A program made the position numbers and the translations under genes. From assembly GCF_037392515.1 (NCBI RefSeq), contig NC_090282.1, positions 57,808,843-57,872,842 on the forward strand: a stretch of 64,000 nucleotides of DNA, given 5' to 3'. A model generated the notes under the pieces. It was not told the origin of the DNA. It searched no databases and saw nothing but the letters and a program-made list of their open reading frames with translations. Below, in pieces: positions 22,054 to 35,592 of the stretch. Numbering within the stretch: the first letter of the stretch is position 1; every line of letters starts with the position of its first letter. Origin of the DNA: Haliotis asinina. Lineage: Eukaryota; Mollusca; Gastropoda; Lepetellida; Haliotidae.

Positions 22054-23363
22054 GTAAGATTTTACACGTTTGATCTATGTGTTCTAAAAATATTCATTTT
22101 CTGCTTTCAGGGTCCATAGTTTGTAAGTTCATCAGTACTTGTCTTACGCATAACAACAGATGGATAATAGTTCAAATTTCTTCATTTCATTAAGTTGAAT
22201 GACTTAATAATGTCTATTGAATATTTTTGCATGAATGTTAAACACTGATTTCATGTTAAGAACTGAAATCATTTTGAAGACTTCTTGCTATGTGGATAGT
22301 AAATAAGCAACATATCTTCTAAAAATTGATGCAACAAAATGTCCATTAACTTGTTGATATTAGAATATTTAAATTCATGCTATACATGTAGTGCATTAAA
22401 CTGTGAGCACTATGGCTCTTATTTACTGTAGGCACAACCTGACGATTGTAGTTTCAAATATCAAATGATGAGAAAAATGAGTAGTATTCTTAACCTCTTC
22501 TTCCTCTTTTATGACTTCTGAAGGGCAAGCCATCCATACCTTTTGCTACAGTTTAATAATGAAGATTTTTCTTTGTGGAAGATTTCATAGGAGAAAGTCA
22601 GCCTTTTAATCTGAAACTGCAGTTTCCCATATCAAAATGAGATACATGTTTTACATGAAAATCTTTCATGTATATGATGCCAAGTTATCAGTTGGGTTAC
22701 TGCTGACACAATGTGGTCATTTTTGTACTCATAAAGTATCAATACTATTTACAATACATTCATTAGACCAAGTTTTGTATGGAGCAATTGCCTCCCATTA
22801 TGAGATTGTGAGTTAAGTTAGGTTTCCTAGTTCTTCCAGTTCCATTCAGTTGAAGTGCCAAGCCTGGGTGTGTGCCCAATCATGTCAGTGTCAACACAGT
22901 TTCTTGCTTATCTGCCAGATTCATTTCCATAATGAGGATTGGTTTGTTTCTTACGTAAACAGCCACTGAGAAAGTATCATTACCAAGGCAAGGAACTGTA
23001 AGGGCATAAACTCTGGTCAAACACTTCTGTCAGGCCACAGCAAATAAATACTTCATTTTTCAGTCCTCACTTTCACTTGCCTCACTACCAAACATCCAGC
23101 CTTATTGTCCATAAGTAGATTCAGTGACAAAATTACAGATTGGACAGTGAATGAATGTATCCAAGATTTTGTTTGCATTTCGTAGTGATGTAGAAGAATG
23201 TCCCATCACATAATCTTTTAGATATCTCAATGCCTTGAGTCTCCATTAATAACTGCCTTCAAAGGAAGATTTTTTTTTAAAGCAAATTATTTGCATCACC
23301 AGTCATGTGTGTGATACACATCAAGCAGGAATGTTTGGTGGGTAATGAGTATATTGTCATGTG

Positions 23364-23673
23364 CAGTGTTCACGATGTGTTTCAAAGTAAGTTTCAGATG
23401 TCTGGCCCACTGAAAATTCACAGGACCCACAGAACAAAATTAAACAAACATTTCAGATTTGACGTTTCCTATAACTGGCATTGAAATTATTAACATTATA
23501 TGATAACAAACATAAGATTTCTAAACAGCAAACGTGTCACAAATAACAACTTCACACAAAGACATTGTGAAATATTCAGTCAGACACTGGGGCTGGTGGG
23601 ATTGTGATTTCTATCTGACCACTAGCGAATCTGCCAGATGTGTCAGAGGGTCAGATGCCATTTGTGAACACTG
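23364..23673. mobile_element. hAT-like MITE (310 bp)
   Basis: Ends CAGTGTTCACGATGTG and, inverted, CAGTGTTCACAAATGG. Flanked by the direct repeat CATGTG at 23358-23363 and 23674-23679. The CAGTGTTC start suggests hAT, but hAT duplications are normally 8 bp, so the family is tentative. No coding capacity. Confidence 0.55.
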
Positions 23674-26205
23674 CATGTGACAAGGAGACACACTGCAGTG
23701 TTAATAATTAAAATGCCTGTTTGCGAAAACAGTTAAGATATGGATGAAAAAAAATGATGATGTAGTGAACCTTATTTCTGTACAGAAGTAGGGGAAAATA
23801 GTGTGTAGTGTCAGTACTAGATCACACCCTTCCTAAAACTGACTGTGGACAATGTTTCAAGCTTGTATACCATTAGGTTACTTTAAACCCAGGTGACTGT
23901 GTACAGTAGTTACATATTTGTTTTGTAGTCTCAGTCGTTAACCAATGTAAAGGGTGTGCTTCATTTTGAGTTCTGGGAACTCAAACAGCGGCATTGATTC
24001 ACTGGTGCATCTTTGAATTTGGTTAGTTGTTCAAATAATTCATTGCCGTCTTGAGGTGTTTTTTCTGTTTTCATGTTAAAGATCTTTAGGAAGCACTGTT
24101 ATTCAGATGAAATTGAAAAGGATATTGCCAGTATTATAAAGTTAGTGATCAAAGTACCAATTTATGTATGAGTTTGATTTTTTAAAACTGCATCAGTGCG
24201 TGTAACAGGTAGTCCTGATATTGAACACTGTATTGTTTGGTCATACAACACCTTTATGCAGAGGTGGCAAGAAAAAGAAGAAATAGATGTCCTCAGTTAA
24301 TATTTATTTGTATTCAGTACAAGTTTTCAAGTCTTTGATGTTCTCTAGTGTCTAGAGTGATATTACGGGTGTGTCTCATTTGTTGTACTCATCTTTCTTG
24401 TTTATTCTACATAGGGTTTTACTGTGACCTCGTAGAACTAAGAGTCGCACTTGCCAACTTTAATGGTCCTTGCAGGAAATGCAAAGGGACAGTAAGCTGT
24501 GTAATGGCGTAGTTCTTCAACAAATAGATTTATGAAATACTTTAATTACAGAAACATTGCTACCGTTGCATTTTGGGATGATTATATTTTCTGTATCAGC
24601 TCTTTCTGCACATTTTGGTCCTTTGAAACCGTCCTGCCATTTAAAAACTGTATTGTTTCCATGTATGGTGTATTGATGAAGTATCATAATGTAGCCTAAG
24701 GCTGTAATACTTACTGGTTTGCACAGTGTTTCTTTTTTCATGCTAAGGATTTATTGTGACATTGTTCGTTATTTATTACGTATACATACTGTTGGTCTCT
24801 GAAACATAGTCAACGAGCAGGTAATCTGTCTGTTTCTTTGCAGAGCAGTTTAAATAATTTCAGTGCAATCAACGTTTCCCTTAAAATAATCAGTGCACTT
24901 GCTTGCTCGTGGTTGAGAGATTAAGCAATCAATTACACACAGTATGTTTTGTTGGAATGTTAATTTAGACCATGTATTTGGTCAGTGGTCATCAGTATGT
25001 TTGGAAAGTGCCCCATTCACCTGTCTTGTTTGCTGTGACGTATTTAAAATATGAATATTTCAATGGAAGAGACATCACATCATCTTCTCTGCATTTCTGT
25101 CTGTAATTTCTTTTATCATGTTCTGTTCTTTTGTTGATAAACACCACACTCAGTGATATTTCAATGGGATGTAGCAGTTTGTAATGAATCAAATCTGCCC
25201 CAGACGATCCAATGATGAGCATGACATGTCTCAACCATGTCAGCAAGCCTGATCACCTGATCCTGTTATCCACCTGTTACAACATGTACTGTCTTGGTTG
25301 CTTAAGACGAATTAACCTAGATCTTCACATCTCTGTTTCTTCTGTACAGTATGTCATCTCAGTAGGTCCTCATAATAACCTAATTTAATAATTAAAGAGT
25401 CAGGGTGTCATAATATTGACATACTATAATAGCAGACCTGAGGGTCCACGTAGACAGCAAGTGTCATACACAAAATTCGAGTGGTTTGAGAATTATTTAT
25501 TTATGAGTTTCTTATCTCATAATTGTTGGAAGTATGTGATTTATGATGGTGTAAATTGTACCAGCATTGTTAACTTTGTTTATTTTTGGGGACTATGTCC
25601 TGTTATAGTAATGTGTAGTCACAGAAATTGAAACAGCTTTTGGCCAAGAAGATAATACCTTTCACCTGTGGCTGGGGCCTCAATTAGCATTGTGTACTTC
25701 ACACTCTCGGCTTATCAGCTGGGAGATTAACACAAGTCTGCAGCAACTATTTATCACTTTATACAGTTCACACTGAGTCTTAATGAACCCCTGAGGCATG
25801 ATACCTACACCTAATTAGCAATGTTAATTAAACAACTATTATGTGAGTTGTAGATTAGGTTGGAACACCTGGTTGTGTTGAAGCTGTGTAGTGATCAACA
25901 TTGACACTGATGCTGGTGTTACTGATTCTCAATGGATAAGTGTCAGCAAATGTTTACATATGTAGTTTTCATTTGTGGGAATGGTCACAATGTTTTTGTC
26001 CGGAGAAAATATTGTGATTGCTCTTGAGGTATTTTGCCAGAGGATATGGACAATACAATGGGTAATCAAGCTGTCATTCAAATATCCACTGATTACTTTC
26101 AAAGGTTATCTGAATATGACAAGTTCATCACATTAAATGATGTCCCCAAATGGATGAATACGGGTTACATTGGTGTGCTCTCAGTTTTGGAAAGGTTCAC
26201 CAATA

Positions 26206-26433
26206 GTGAGTGAGTATAATTATATGACACACTCAGCAATATTCCAGCTGAATGCTGGCAGTGTGTAAGTAGTCAAATCAGGACCAATGATCAACGTCAT
26301 AAGCATGAACCTATGAAATTGGGATACAATGACATGTGTCAGTGAGCCTGACCACGCATCCCATTAGTCGCCTCCAAGTTACGAAAAGCAGGTATTACTG
26401 AATATCAGTTCTAACCCTGATCTTCATGCATCC
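26206..26433 (-). repeat. SINE-B copy
   Basis: On the minus strand: GAAGATCAGGGTTAGAACTG, GGAGGCGACTAATGGGATGC, GTTGATCATTGGTCCTGATT, GCTGGAATATTGCTGAGTG and an ACTCACTCAC tail. Nearly full length, the only minus-strand SINE-B in the window. Confidence 0.8.
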
Positions 26434-29400
26434 GAATTAGACATAACTTTTTATGGGATTATTGTTTCTTCTTGGCTGGAGTTCAAGCATCACACCTGCT
26501 GACAAATAAAGACATTAGGTAATAATAATTAATTAATAGATAATGTAGAAATTCTAAAATTTGTTGATGGTAATTCTGATTACTGGAGCGTTCATTCTAT
26601 GAGTGTGAGCATGCTGAACATTTTATGGTTTCTTCTTCTTAACATTCTCCAGTTTGTACTATAGATCGTCTGATGTAGTCTTTCAAAAATCTATAAATGG
26701 CCAGAGTTACTTAACTCTTGTTTAAAACATATGTACATACTGTGTATCCTTGGAGACTCTGTTTGCAAGATTGGATTGGAGGGGGAGGAGGTTGGAGGAT
26801 ATTCAGTGTCCATGGCATGAGAGTATGTTAGTGATGCACTGTCCAGTTGCTGTGGAAGAGATTGTGGTCTGAAATATCACATGTGGATAGCTGATATGCA
26901 TTCCAGCATGTGTCTGACTGCAACTGGATGGCAGTCAACTGTGAAATAACTGTCTTGGGGCCCCAAGGGCCTGAAATAACTACCCTGATAACACTACGAT
27001 AATGTCATCGAGTTAATTGTTTGTCGGTCACCCCAGGTCACCTGAACAAGCTTGTACTAGAGGTGTGATGATGATGTATCATTTTGTATCGACTACCAAG
27101 CTTTAGTAGGCCAGAGATATATGTGACTGCTCAGAGTATCTTAGACTTGCACAAGCCTCCAAGGTAATATTTAATAGTTTAAGATGATAATTTAAAAAAG
27201 ATATAAATATACCTTTACAGAATTTAACAGAGCTTATTTAGACTTTTCTCTTTGGAGGACTGAATTACTGTATATCCATGGGTTCAGGATTCAATACAGC
27301 CTTGGAGCAAAACTGCCAGTATCTGCTTTTGAACATTCCAGGATTGTTGTGGTGTATTTTTATTTTTTTTGGTCTTCAGACTGAGAGTTTCCTTTTTGTA
27401 GTCAGAGACTATATCTATGATGTCCCAAAATAACATTCAGCCACCACTATCCGGGCATCTAGTCAGGATTCCTAAATAAGTACAGTTGTAACACAGATTG
27501 TGGAAAAGACAAATGAGTGTTTTTGTGCTCTTTCTCATGTCAAATTTTGAAGAACTGATTAAAGTTGAATTCAAGTTGCAAATATCTGGTGAAATTCTGC
27601 TGGCTTGGGCAGGACATCGTAGGCTGAGATGTTGATAAATCCGTTGTTCTTGGGAACCCAGTGTGAAGCTATAGAGACAAGCCTAACAATGCTAGGATTT
27701 GAAATCCCAATTTCCTAATAGGCAGTATATTTTCAGGTAAGTAGACAAGGGGTGTGATAAAGCTTATACTACGGAATGCTGTTTCTTGTTTATTCCTTAG
27801 TGGCAGGTTAATCGCTAGTGGGGCCATCCATTTTATCTGTTGTGTTCAAGATGACGGCATTCTGCAGTGTGGAGGAGTATATTGAGATTGAGATTGCGTG
27901 ATATTTATGAGGAAGATGAGCAAATTTCACTTCTGAAAGTCAACTAGCTTTTAATTCCTGCATATATATAATATTGATACTAAGAAATAAACCTATTAAT
28001 GTTAAAAGGCACCCCAGAGAGTTGGGAGAACCTTGGTATGTCTGGACTTACTTTATTTTGTGCTTCAGCATTGCAGAGCGGGCTAGACAGTAGCGAAAAT
28101 GGTGTGGTTCAGGGATTGTTAGACCAAAAATATTTCACTCACTTACCTTTCTGCACAGAAGTTTAATCTGTGTGTATTAGGATACAAAGTTGTGTGTAAA
28201 TTGTGTTGCCTGCTCACCATATTTCAAAGGGGTCAGTATTTCCATACTCAAAGGAATCACAGTGAACTGTTCAGCATCTAAGTCATCTTGAGTTCATATC
28301 CCCCGGGATTGTTCTGATATTTGTCAACACTGTACATTTGTAAGTGGTTTCAACTGAAGTGGTAATATTGTTCAAATCAGTTTTAGACTCACTGACTCAC
28401 TGACTGACTTACTCACTCACTGACCTGCTAATAACAGGTGTAACTTGCATACTTGAGTGCAAATTCGATTATATGACATGCCCTGCTCTTGATCTGATTA
28501 AAACTCATTGTGTGCATGGATTCTGCTCACCTCTCTGTACACAGCTGTATGTATGAGGCAAATGTGTTGTAAGTGCAAAAAATCTTTAAATTTTTAAATC
28601 ATTAAAGAAATAGTGTTCACTCACTCCCTCACTCACTCACTTACTGAAGAATGAGGTTAATCCATAAAATAGAAAACACTTTGTGTGGGCTGTTAAAAGA
28701 CTTACAGGACCTGCACAATTAGATGAGCCTACTTATGACCTGGAGAAATTTGAAATTCATGTCAGCTCATGCATTGAATCATAACAAAAGCTGTAAATGT
28801 AACATTAAATTAATTTTCTTTACAACAGACAATTGGGATTTTTCATGACAAATCAAGAGTTCACAGACCGTGAAATCTTATTGCTGAATATATGAAGAGC
28901 AAGTACTACTATATTGCAGTATAACGTCTTACAATTACAGATAGATTATTTGCATATAAGGCCATTTGACCTACAGTACAAAATAGTACATAGTATAGAT
29001 GCGTTACCAATATGTGTATAACATGGGTCAAAGAAGCAAATTTTACTATCAGTATTTCAGAGAATACACTTATGATAGATACATCACAAGGTTGTTAAGT
29101 ATGTTACATATCTCAGGATGTGCAGAGACACTGGATGGAGATAAAGTGTCCGGTTGTATATTATTTGGGCATCACCTTTGACAGCTTTACAGTGTTTACA
29201 TCATGCAACACTAGCACTGACATTTTTTTGATCAACTGACTATCATATACATTACAAAAACATCGGTTTATATAGGATGGTACATTGTATTGTTGAGTTA
29301 TCAGATGTGTACATACCATAAATCAAGGAGACCATTCTGTTAACAATGCGTCGCAGTATAAACATATTTCAAATGTTTCACAGAGTTGTTCATATGTTAA

Positions 29401-30871
29401 ATATCAGAGGAGTATACAAAGACTTCAGGTGAAGACATATTTCCCACTTGATGACTTTCGAATTATACATCAGCAACATTTCTCTGACAGTATCGAAACC
29501 TTTTCTTTTTAGGTGATACAGGTACTGCAATGAAAGGTGCATTGTGTGAATGAAGTGTTTGACACTGATGAATATTCTGCTCCTGTTATGGTTAAGTAAA
29601 TGATACTGAGCATGGTCACAGCCTTGTGGACATGTGTCCAGCAGACTATAGGACTGAAACATGGATTGCACCAGTAGTTGTCAGAAAGGTAGAACTGAAA
29701 GACCTGCATGTACATAGTATGACCGACTCATGCTTTTTTCTTTCGATCAGTGGACTTTTGGGTTAGAAGTGGGTTGTTATAAAAAGTGACAAAGATTTGT
29801 TTGGCCGTTATCTCATGTCTCGGTTGTGTTGGTGTACATAAAAAGACGGAATCATTCAAGCATAGTTTGAAAAGAAGCACAGTTTATGCATGAAACAGCT
29901 GTATATGCTTGTATTTAGACCTCACGACTCAGTGCATTTCAGTACTGAAACTGTTATGTGCTGTAGTGATGCTGTAATGCAAGAATTCACTTCCACCTGA
30001 AGTAATTTACGTTATCATGACACACATGAATGTCCTTGATAGGTTGTCTAAGTACATTGTGGTTTAATGGGGTATAGACACACAGGATGAGTGCAGTTGC
30101 ACTCCATGTACTCCAGCTGGGGTAGCCTAGTGGAACAAGCAGGCAGAGATGATGATCACCCTCTTTCGGTTCCAAATATGGTATATGTGAAGTCTATTAT
30201 TGCTCCTTAACGTTCAGGATGAGTTCCGGACAACAATTGTTCACCAGTGAGTGAGTGAAGGAGGGAGGGAGGGATAAATCAATCAGTGTTTAAGTTGCTA
30301 TTCATGACTTCCACAGACTATAGAATGTTCAAGTTTCAGGAATCATTTCTGATACATGTAATATCTGTGTTTTATCAAATCATGGACTGTAAAAATAATG
30401 TCACAGTTTGTTTCCCTGTGCAAAACTACCCTGTACACAGTGTGTGTCACAGGCCAGGGGAAATTGCGCTGGTCACAGGTGGTAGCTGCATGGGGGTGAC
30501 CCATCCTCACAGTTTCAAGGTCTCTCCATCACTGAAGTACACAGGACTCATGTGGGGTCTTTTTTGATAATGACTTCTGAGAATAGGCTGCTGTTTGCCC
30601 AGGTGTAAGAATGGATATCCTGCTAAATGAGATGGTAATATAACTGTTAACCTCTCATGCCTCTCATGGAGTTGAGAATGAAAAATAAGTGCATACTGAT
30701 CCATTGTGCTGGGTAACAATGTTAATGCTTTGAATGTACATATTGCGAACAGAGGCTAGAGCAGTATGATGACATGCATTAGTATAAATGGTTTATTGCA
30801 CAGCAGAAAGAAGATAAATACTGTAACATTTCTCTAACTGTCTTGCTAGATAAAATATTTTTAATTTCAAT

Positions 30872-30983
30872 CCCCAGGGTTCAATTCCCCATATGGGTAC
30901 AATGTGTGAAGCCCATTTCTGGAGTCACCTTTGGTGATAGGGTAAAAAAAGTGTCATAAAACTATCCTGATTCACTCACCTTT
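30872..30983 (+). repeat. SINE-A copy, 5' truncated
   Basis: Starts at box B (GGGTTCAATTCCCCATATGG), followed by TACAATGTGTGAAGCCCATT and ending CTGATTCACTCACC. The tRNA-like box A is missing. A possible separate head (CTGGGGTAGCCTAGTGG) lies at about 30117. Confidence 0.75.
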
Positions 30984-31131
30984 GTGTTTATGCACTGTTC
31001 ATTAGTGGTTTCCAGATTGAGAAGAGCATTTATAATGACATGGTGAAAAAGATGCTTCTATCACATGTGAAATTGTGTTGCAAGTTAGTTACCAAGTTGT
31101 ATCATTGAAATAATTATCACTGACACCTGGT

Positions 31132-31268
31132 AACCTGGGGTAGTGGGGTAGCCAAGTGGTTAAAGTGTTCGCTTGTCATGCCAAAGGCCTGTGTTTGATT
31201 CCTTGTGTCCCTGCCATGCTTTTGCTGGAACATTACTAATAGCAACACAAAACCCAACTCACTCACTA
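31132..31268 (+). repeat. SINE-A copy, full length
   Basis: GGGGTAGCCAAGTGGTTAAA (box A), CTGTGTTTGATTCC (box B), TTTTGCTGGAACATTACTAA, and a tail CAACTCACTCACT. Confidence 0.85.
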
Positions 31269-33159
31269 GACAGCCTGTAATTCATTGTAATGTGTAAGTG
31301 TTCACATGTACTACCGAAGCGTAATGTTACAAGTGTATGTTGACTGTGACTGGTCCAACAACTGTTGCATCAGATGAAGTAGTGGCTGCAGCAGTGACAG
31401 CACATTTTGATCATGGGGTAGAGGCTTATCTTGTTGATGCATATTTCTCTGACATGTTTGGGTTCAGGGAGTGAACTGGGATTGGAGGATTTAGCCTGGA
31501 AAATTACACAGAATGTACAATTCCATAAAAGAAAAAATATTGTTCATGTGTAAGTAATTAAACATTGAGTAGAGTGTTATCTGAGCTGCCATAAACTGGT
31601 GTTATTGCTCAGTCACAAGCAGTTCGTCAATGTCAGTGTTGGGGATTGTGTGTCATGTGATAACTGTTTTTATAGCCTATTATGTGTTTTATGCGTCTGA
31701 TTGGTGACTTGGTACATGAAGCAAGAAAATGGAGTAATTAGGCCAGGGTGATATAGGATATATACGGTAAAGTTAGATGACAGTCATTCTTTGTACGGAT
31801 ACAAAGAAAAAAATGTCATGATTCTGAAAAAATTCCTTAGTGAGGCTTACAAAAGGTATGCAGGGTTTGAATTTTTTTCAAAACTCCAATTGACACTGAT
31901 CCAGTAAATTTTGAAAATCCAATCACCGAACATTAATTTCATTTGACCAATTAACAACTTAATTTCTTTTGCAAATAGTCTTTATCAAATATAAACAACA
32001 GAACAGCTAATAAATGTATGGACTGCAAATAGCGATTGAAGAACTACAATGCAAGTGGTTCTAAGAAATCGTAAGGAAAGTAAAACACAGACCCTACTTG
32101 GTAGCATTTTGATGTAGATATTTTCTTGACAGACTGAAGAATTCTACATGACCACGGTGTTGGGGAATGGTATTTTTCCACCCCTCATATCAGGAAGCAC
32201 AATATTAATTACGTTTTATTTCGATTTCCCAACTACTCTATTCTAAACTTGCTTATTCATAATCACTGACAATAATGATGGGTTCAAGATAGGATTTGCG
32301 ACATCATATGAGCTTAAGTGCAATTTCAGAAATCTTGCAGCTTCATTATGTAGATGCTCTGATATATGTAATTTATTCTTTACATGCCCAGAACAGATAA
32401 ACATAGGATAATATTTTTGGAGTTAAAAACATCTGGAAGTGATTAAAGTTAAAATGAGACATGGCTGGGACAAGAACATGGAAGCCTGAAGTCTGTGGTA
32501 AGTTTGAAATATCCCCTACCTAAACTACAGAAGATCTAATGATTTTCACATTTTACAAGAAGTAGAACAATGACTGTTGGTATTTAGGATTACCATATGT
32601 TTATGTCATTAAAATCCAAATAAGAAACCTGAAACAAAGTTTCTTAAGGGATAAAAGTGAATGTGTTCGGGCCATTAAGTTTGTTTCCAGGTTTGACATA
32701 GAGTTTTATGGAAAATTTTGATAAAATATGACATGTGACATGCATGGGAAATTAAACACCAGCGATGATGTTTAATATCTGTCACTTGTCAGGGCACTGC
32801 ACTCAGCATGAACCAGGCAATCATTTCAACAAGAACCCAGTTCCCACCCAAGCAACAGGCCAGGGGTGTCATTCTCACACTGGCAGTTGCAACTCTCTGC
32901 AGGATGATAAACATGCTAAGGAGGAATCTGGGTTTTTTGGTCAAAAATGCAGTTAATTGAAGCATACAGTGAAACTTCAGTGCATTGTACTATGTTGTTT
33001 ATACAGGCATGTTTTATTCAGAGCTGATGAAAGATTTGTGAGAAATGATAGGTAGACAAGTGATGGCAGCAGACTGAAAACATACAGCCAACCAAAACAT
33101 TGACTCTGGAATGATTAATGTCAAATATACACCTTATCAAGGACCTACTTTCACAGTGA

Positions 33160-33350
33160 TCAGGGGCATTATGGTAGCCTAGTTGTTCGCTTGGCACAGC
33201 TTAGTTGTTCGCTTGGCACAGCCTAGTTGTTCGCTTGGCACAGCCTAGTTGTTCGCTTGGCACACCAAAGACCCTGATTAGATTCTCCACATGGGACAAT
33301 GTGTGAACCCATTTCTGATGACCCTTGCCGTGATATATTGCTAAATGTAT
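33160..33350 (+). repeat. SINE-A copy with a 4 x 22-bp internal expansion
   Basis: The tRNA-like head carries four tandem copies of CCTAGTTGTTCGCTTGGCAC plus AG (33178-33265), i.e. the box A/anticodon-arm region multiplied. Box B relic (TTAGATTCTCCACATGGG) and body follow. Confidence 0.85.
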
Positions 33351-35104
33351 GAAAAACTCTGTAATACTCTTGTGTCTAATATACTACAACATAGATTTAT
33401 GACTAGCCTTCCCCCAGGGCAGTACTGAACAGTACGTCCATAAAGCATCTCTTCACAATAGGCAGGTCTAGGCAGGTGGACAGTATACCACCCTTTCACT
33501 GGGACAAATATTTCCTTTTGCTAATGTTATCCAGAAATAGCCATTTAAGCTCATGCCTCAGAGACATGCGTAAGATAATTTCTGACAGTTAACTCTGACT
33601 TTGACCACATTTTTGAGTCTACACATATTTTTTTGTAACATACCGAACACAAGTTGTTGCTGAAAATGGTGATCATCATGGAGGCAAAAGAAGACCAGGT
33701 TCGGGTCTGTACAGCAGTGTTCATACTTTGCTTCATACACAAATGTGTCTGTTTCCCTTCAGAGATACTTATGTAGATGCTTTACAAAAGCAGACTTTAC
33801 CTCCTGATGACCTTTGTAAGTGCAGGTAATTTATACAACTAAATACCTGATATATTAAGTTATGTGTGATGAGTTAGGCACACCATACAAAGAAACTCTT
33901 CACAAAAGTGTATGTGACTATTGAGGTCTTGGTTATTTCCCTATCACACCTTTAATAACACAGAAGTATATTGGACAGAGGTAGTTTCATCATGGTCATG
34001 TTATCCAGTTCTTGTATCTATAGTCCACACACAAAACAGTGGTAAGGACTAGGTCATCGTATGTACTAGTAGTAAAAAAGTGACGTTAAACATTTTGCTG
34101 TAATTGCCGTAATTGGGTCTTGTGGATCTTTTGGTGGGTAATATATGTACCCTGCACCCATTACAAACCCACACGAAATTTCTCTTATTCATGAGCTTGA
34201 AATCAACAGCCAGTTAAAATGACTACAGGATGATTTGACTACTTATCGTATTGCCAGATGTCAGTTGTGATTAAACACTTCTTTGAGAGGCACATAGCAG
34301 TTATGCAGTATCTCTATATAACTTCTTTATTACAATCCAATCAAAGTTTTGGTGTAGGTTATGAAGCAAGTGTAAGGATAAATACCTTGCAGTGCTTTTT
34401 GCTCTGCTGACTATTAAAAATGATCTGAGAGATTTTTATGTGACACATTGCCAAAAATATCATAAAGTGTCAATACAAGTTTGACTTTACATTTATCACA
34501 CTTTAATCACCCAAACCTTGTCAACATTTCTTTATCACCAATCTCAGTGAAAAGTTAGTATGTTTGAAAATCCTGTACCACTGTGGACCAACTGAGCTAA
34601 TTTATGTACTACATTTATGAAACACAAATTTATCTTATCTACAAAGAGAGTCTGACTTGAACACATTAAGAGTTAACTCACACTATTATTGAGACCATCA
34701 ACTTGATAGTCACAGTAACTGTCTGGTTCAAACAGTTGACATGTCATGTCATACAATGCTTGCGTTCAGCCAGGAAAATAGTGTAGTTGTAAACGTGTGC
34801 AGGAAATACTTTCTTGTTGTCTCAGTGATGGGGATGAAGGAATGAACACTACTTGCTGAGGAAGTGCACATGCAGATATGTCCTCTTCCCTTCCCTTTTG
34901 CTCCATCCATTCAGAAGATCCACAAATGAACTGTGTTCTAACGGTGGGAAAATTTGTCATAGGTCTAATTGTCTACAGATCTCATTCTACTCACATTTCT
35001 TCAATAACAGTACCACCCTTGAAGTCCTTATGTGTGGTAAATATCAGGCGGACCAACTCTACTTTAAGGGTTTCAATGACACATAATGCTAATTATCAAG
35101 ACCT

Positions 35105-35366
35105 TTGAAGGTCCTGTGATAGAATAGGCCTTCAGCAACCCATGCCTGCCATAAAAGGCGACTATGCTTGTCATAAGAGGCGACTAATGGGATCGAGTAG
35201 TTGCGCTCGCTGGCTTGGTTGACACGTCATCGGTTCCCAATTGCACAGATTGATGCTCATGTTGTTGATCACTGGATTGTCTGGTCCAGACTCGATTATT
35301 TACAGACCACCGCCATATAGATGGATTATCGCTGAGTGCGGCATAAAACTCAACTCACTCTCTTGC
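35105..35366 (+). repeat. SINE-B copy, full length
   Basis: GAAGGTCCTGTGATAGAATA, GGCGACTAATGGGATCGAG, GTTGTTGATCACTGGATTGT, GCTGAGTGCGGCATAAAACT, then CAACTCACTCTC. One of two intact copies that define the family. Confidence 0.85.
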
Positions 35367-35451
35367 TAATTATCAAAGACTTTGTTCATTGTGGATCTTA
35401 CTTCTTTTGAATCGCCTCCTTGTATCATCTGTCTGTTTCAGACTTAAAGGA

Positions 35452-35592
35452 GTAAGGTTACTTTTACACTGCTTTTAGGAATATTCCATCATTGTTACAG
35501 CAGGTGACACAAGAAATGGGCTTCACAAATTGTATCCAACCCTCATCATAGGTGTGACAAGTGAATGCTTCAGCCACTATGCTACCCAGCTC
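35452..35592 (-). repeat. SINE-A copy, degenerate
   Basis: On plus: ACTGCTTTTAGGAATATTCC, AAGAAATGGGCTTCACAAAT, then TTCAGCCACTATGCTACCCA (box A complement). It starts 86 bp after the SINE-B copy. Confidence 0.75.

Noticed and set aside
22054..22119. Continuation of the CHSY1 open frame after TWAYE
   Set aside because: It begins at a GTAAGA donor exactly where family similarity stops. The extra residues (FYTFDLCVLKIFIF) do not match CHSY proteins.
31132..31205. tRNA gene
   Set aside because: Box A and box B are present, but they belong to the head of a SINE with the family body and tail; no cloverleaf can be closed. The same holds for 1540-1615, 33160-33290 and 63242-63320.
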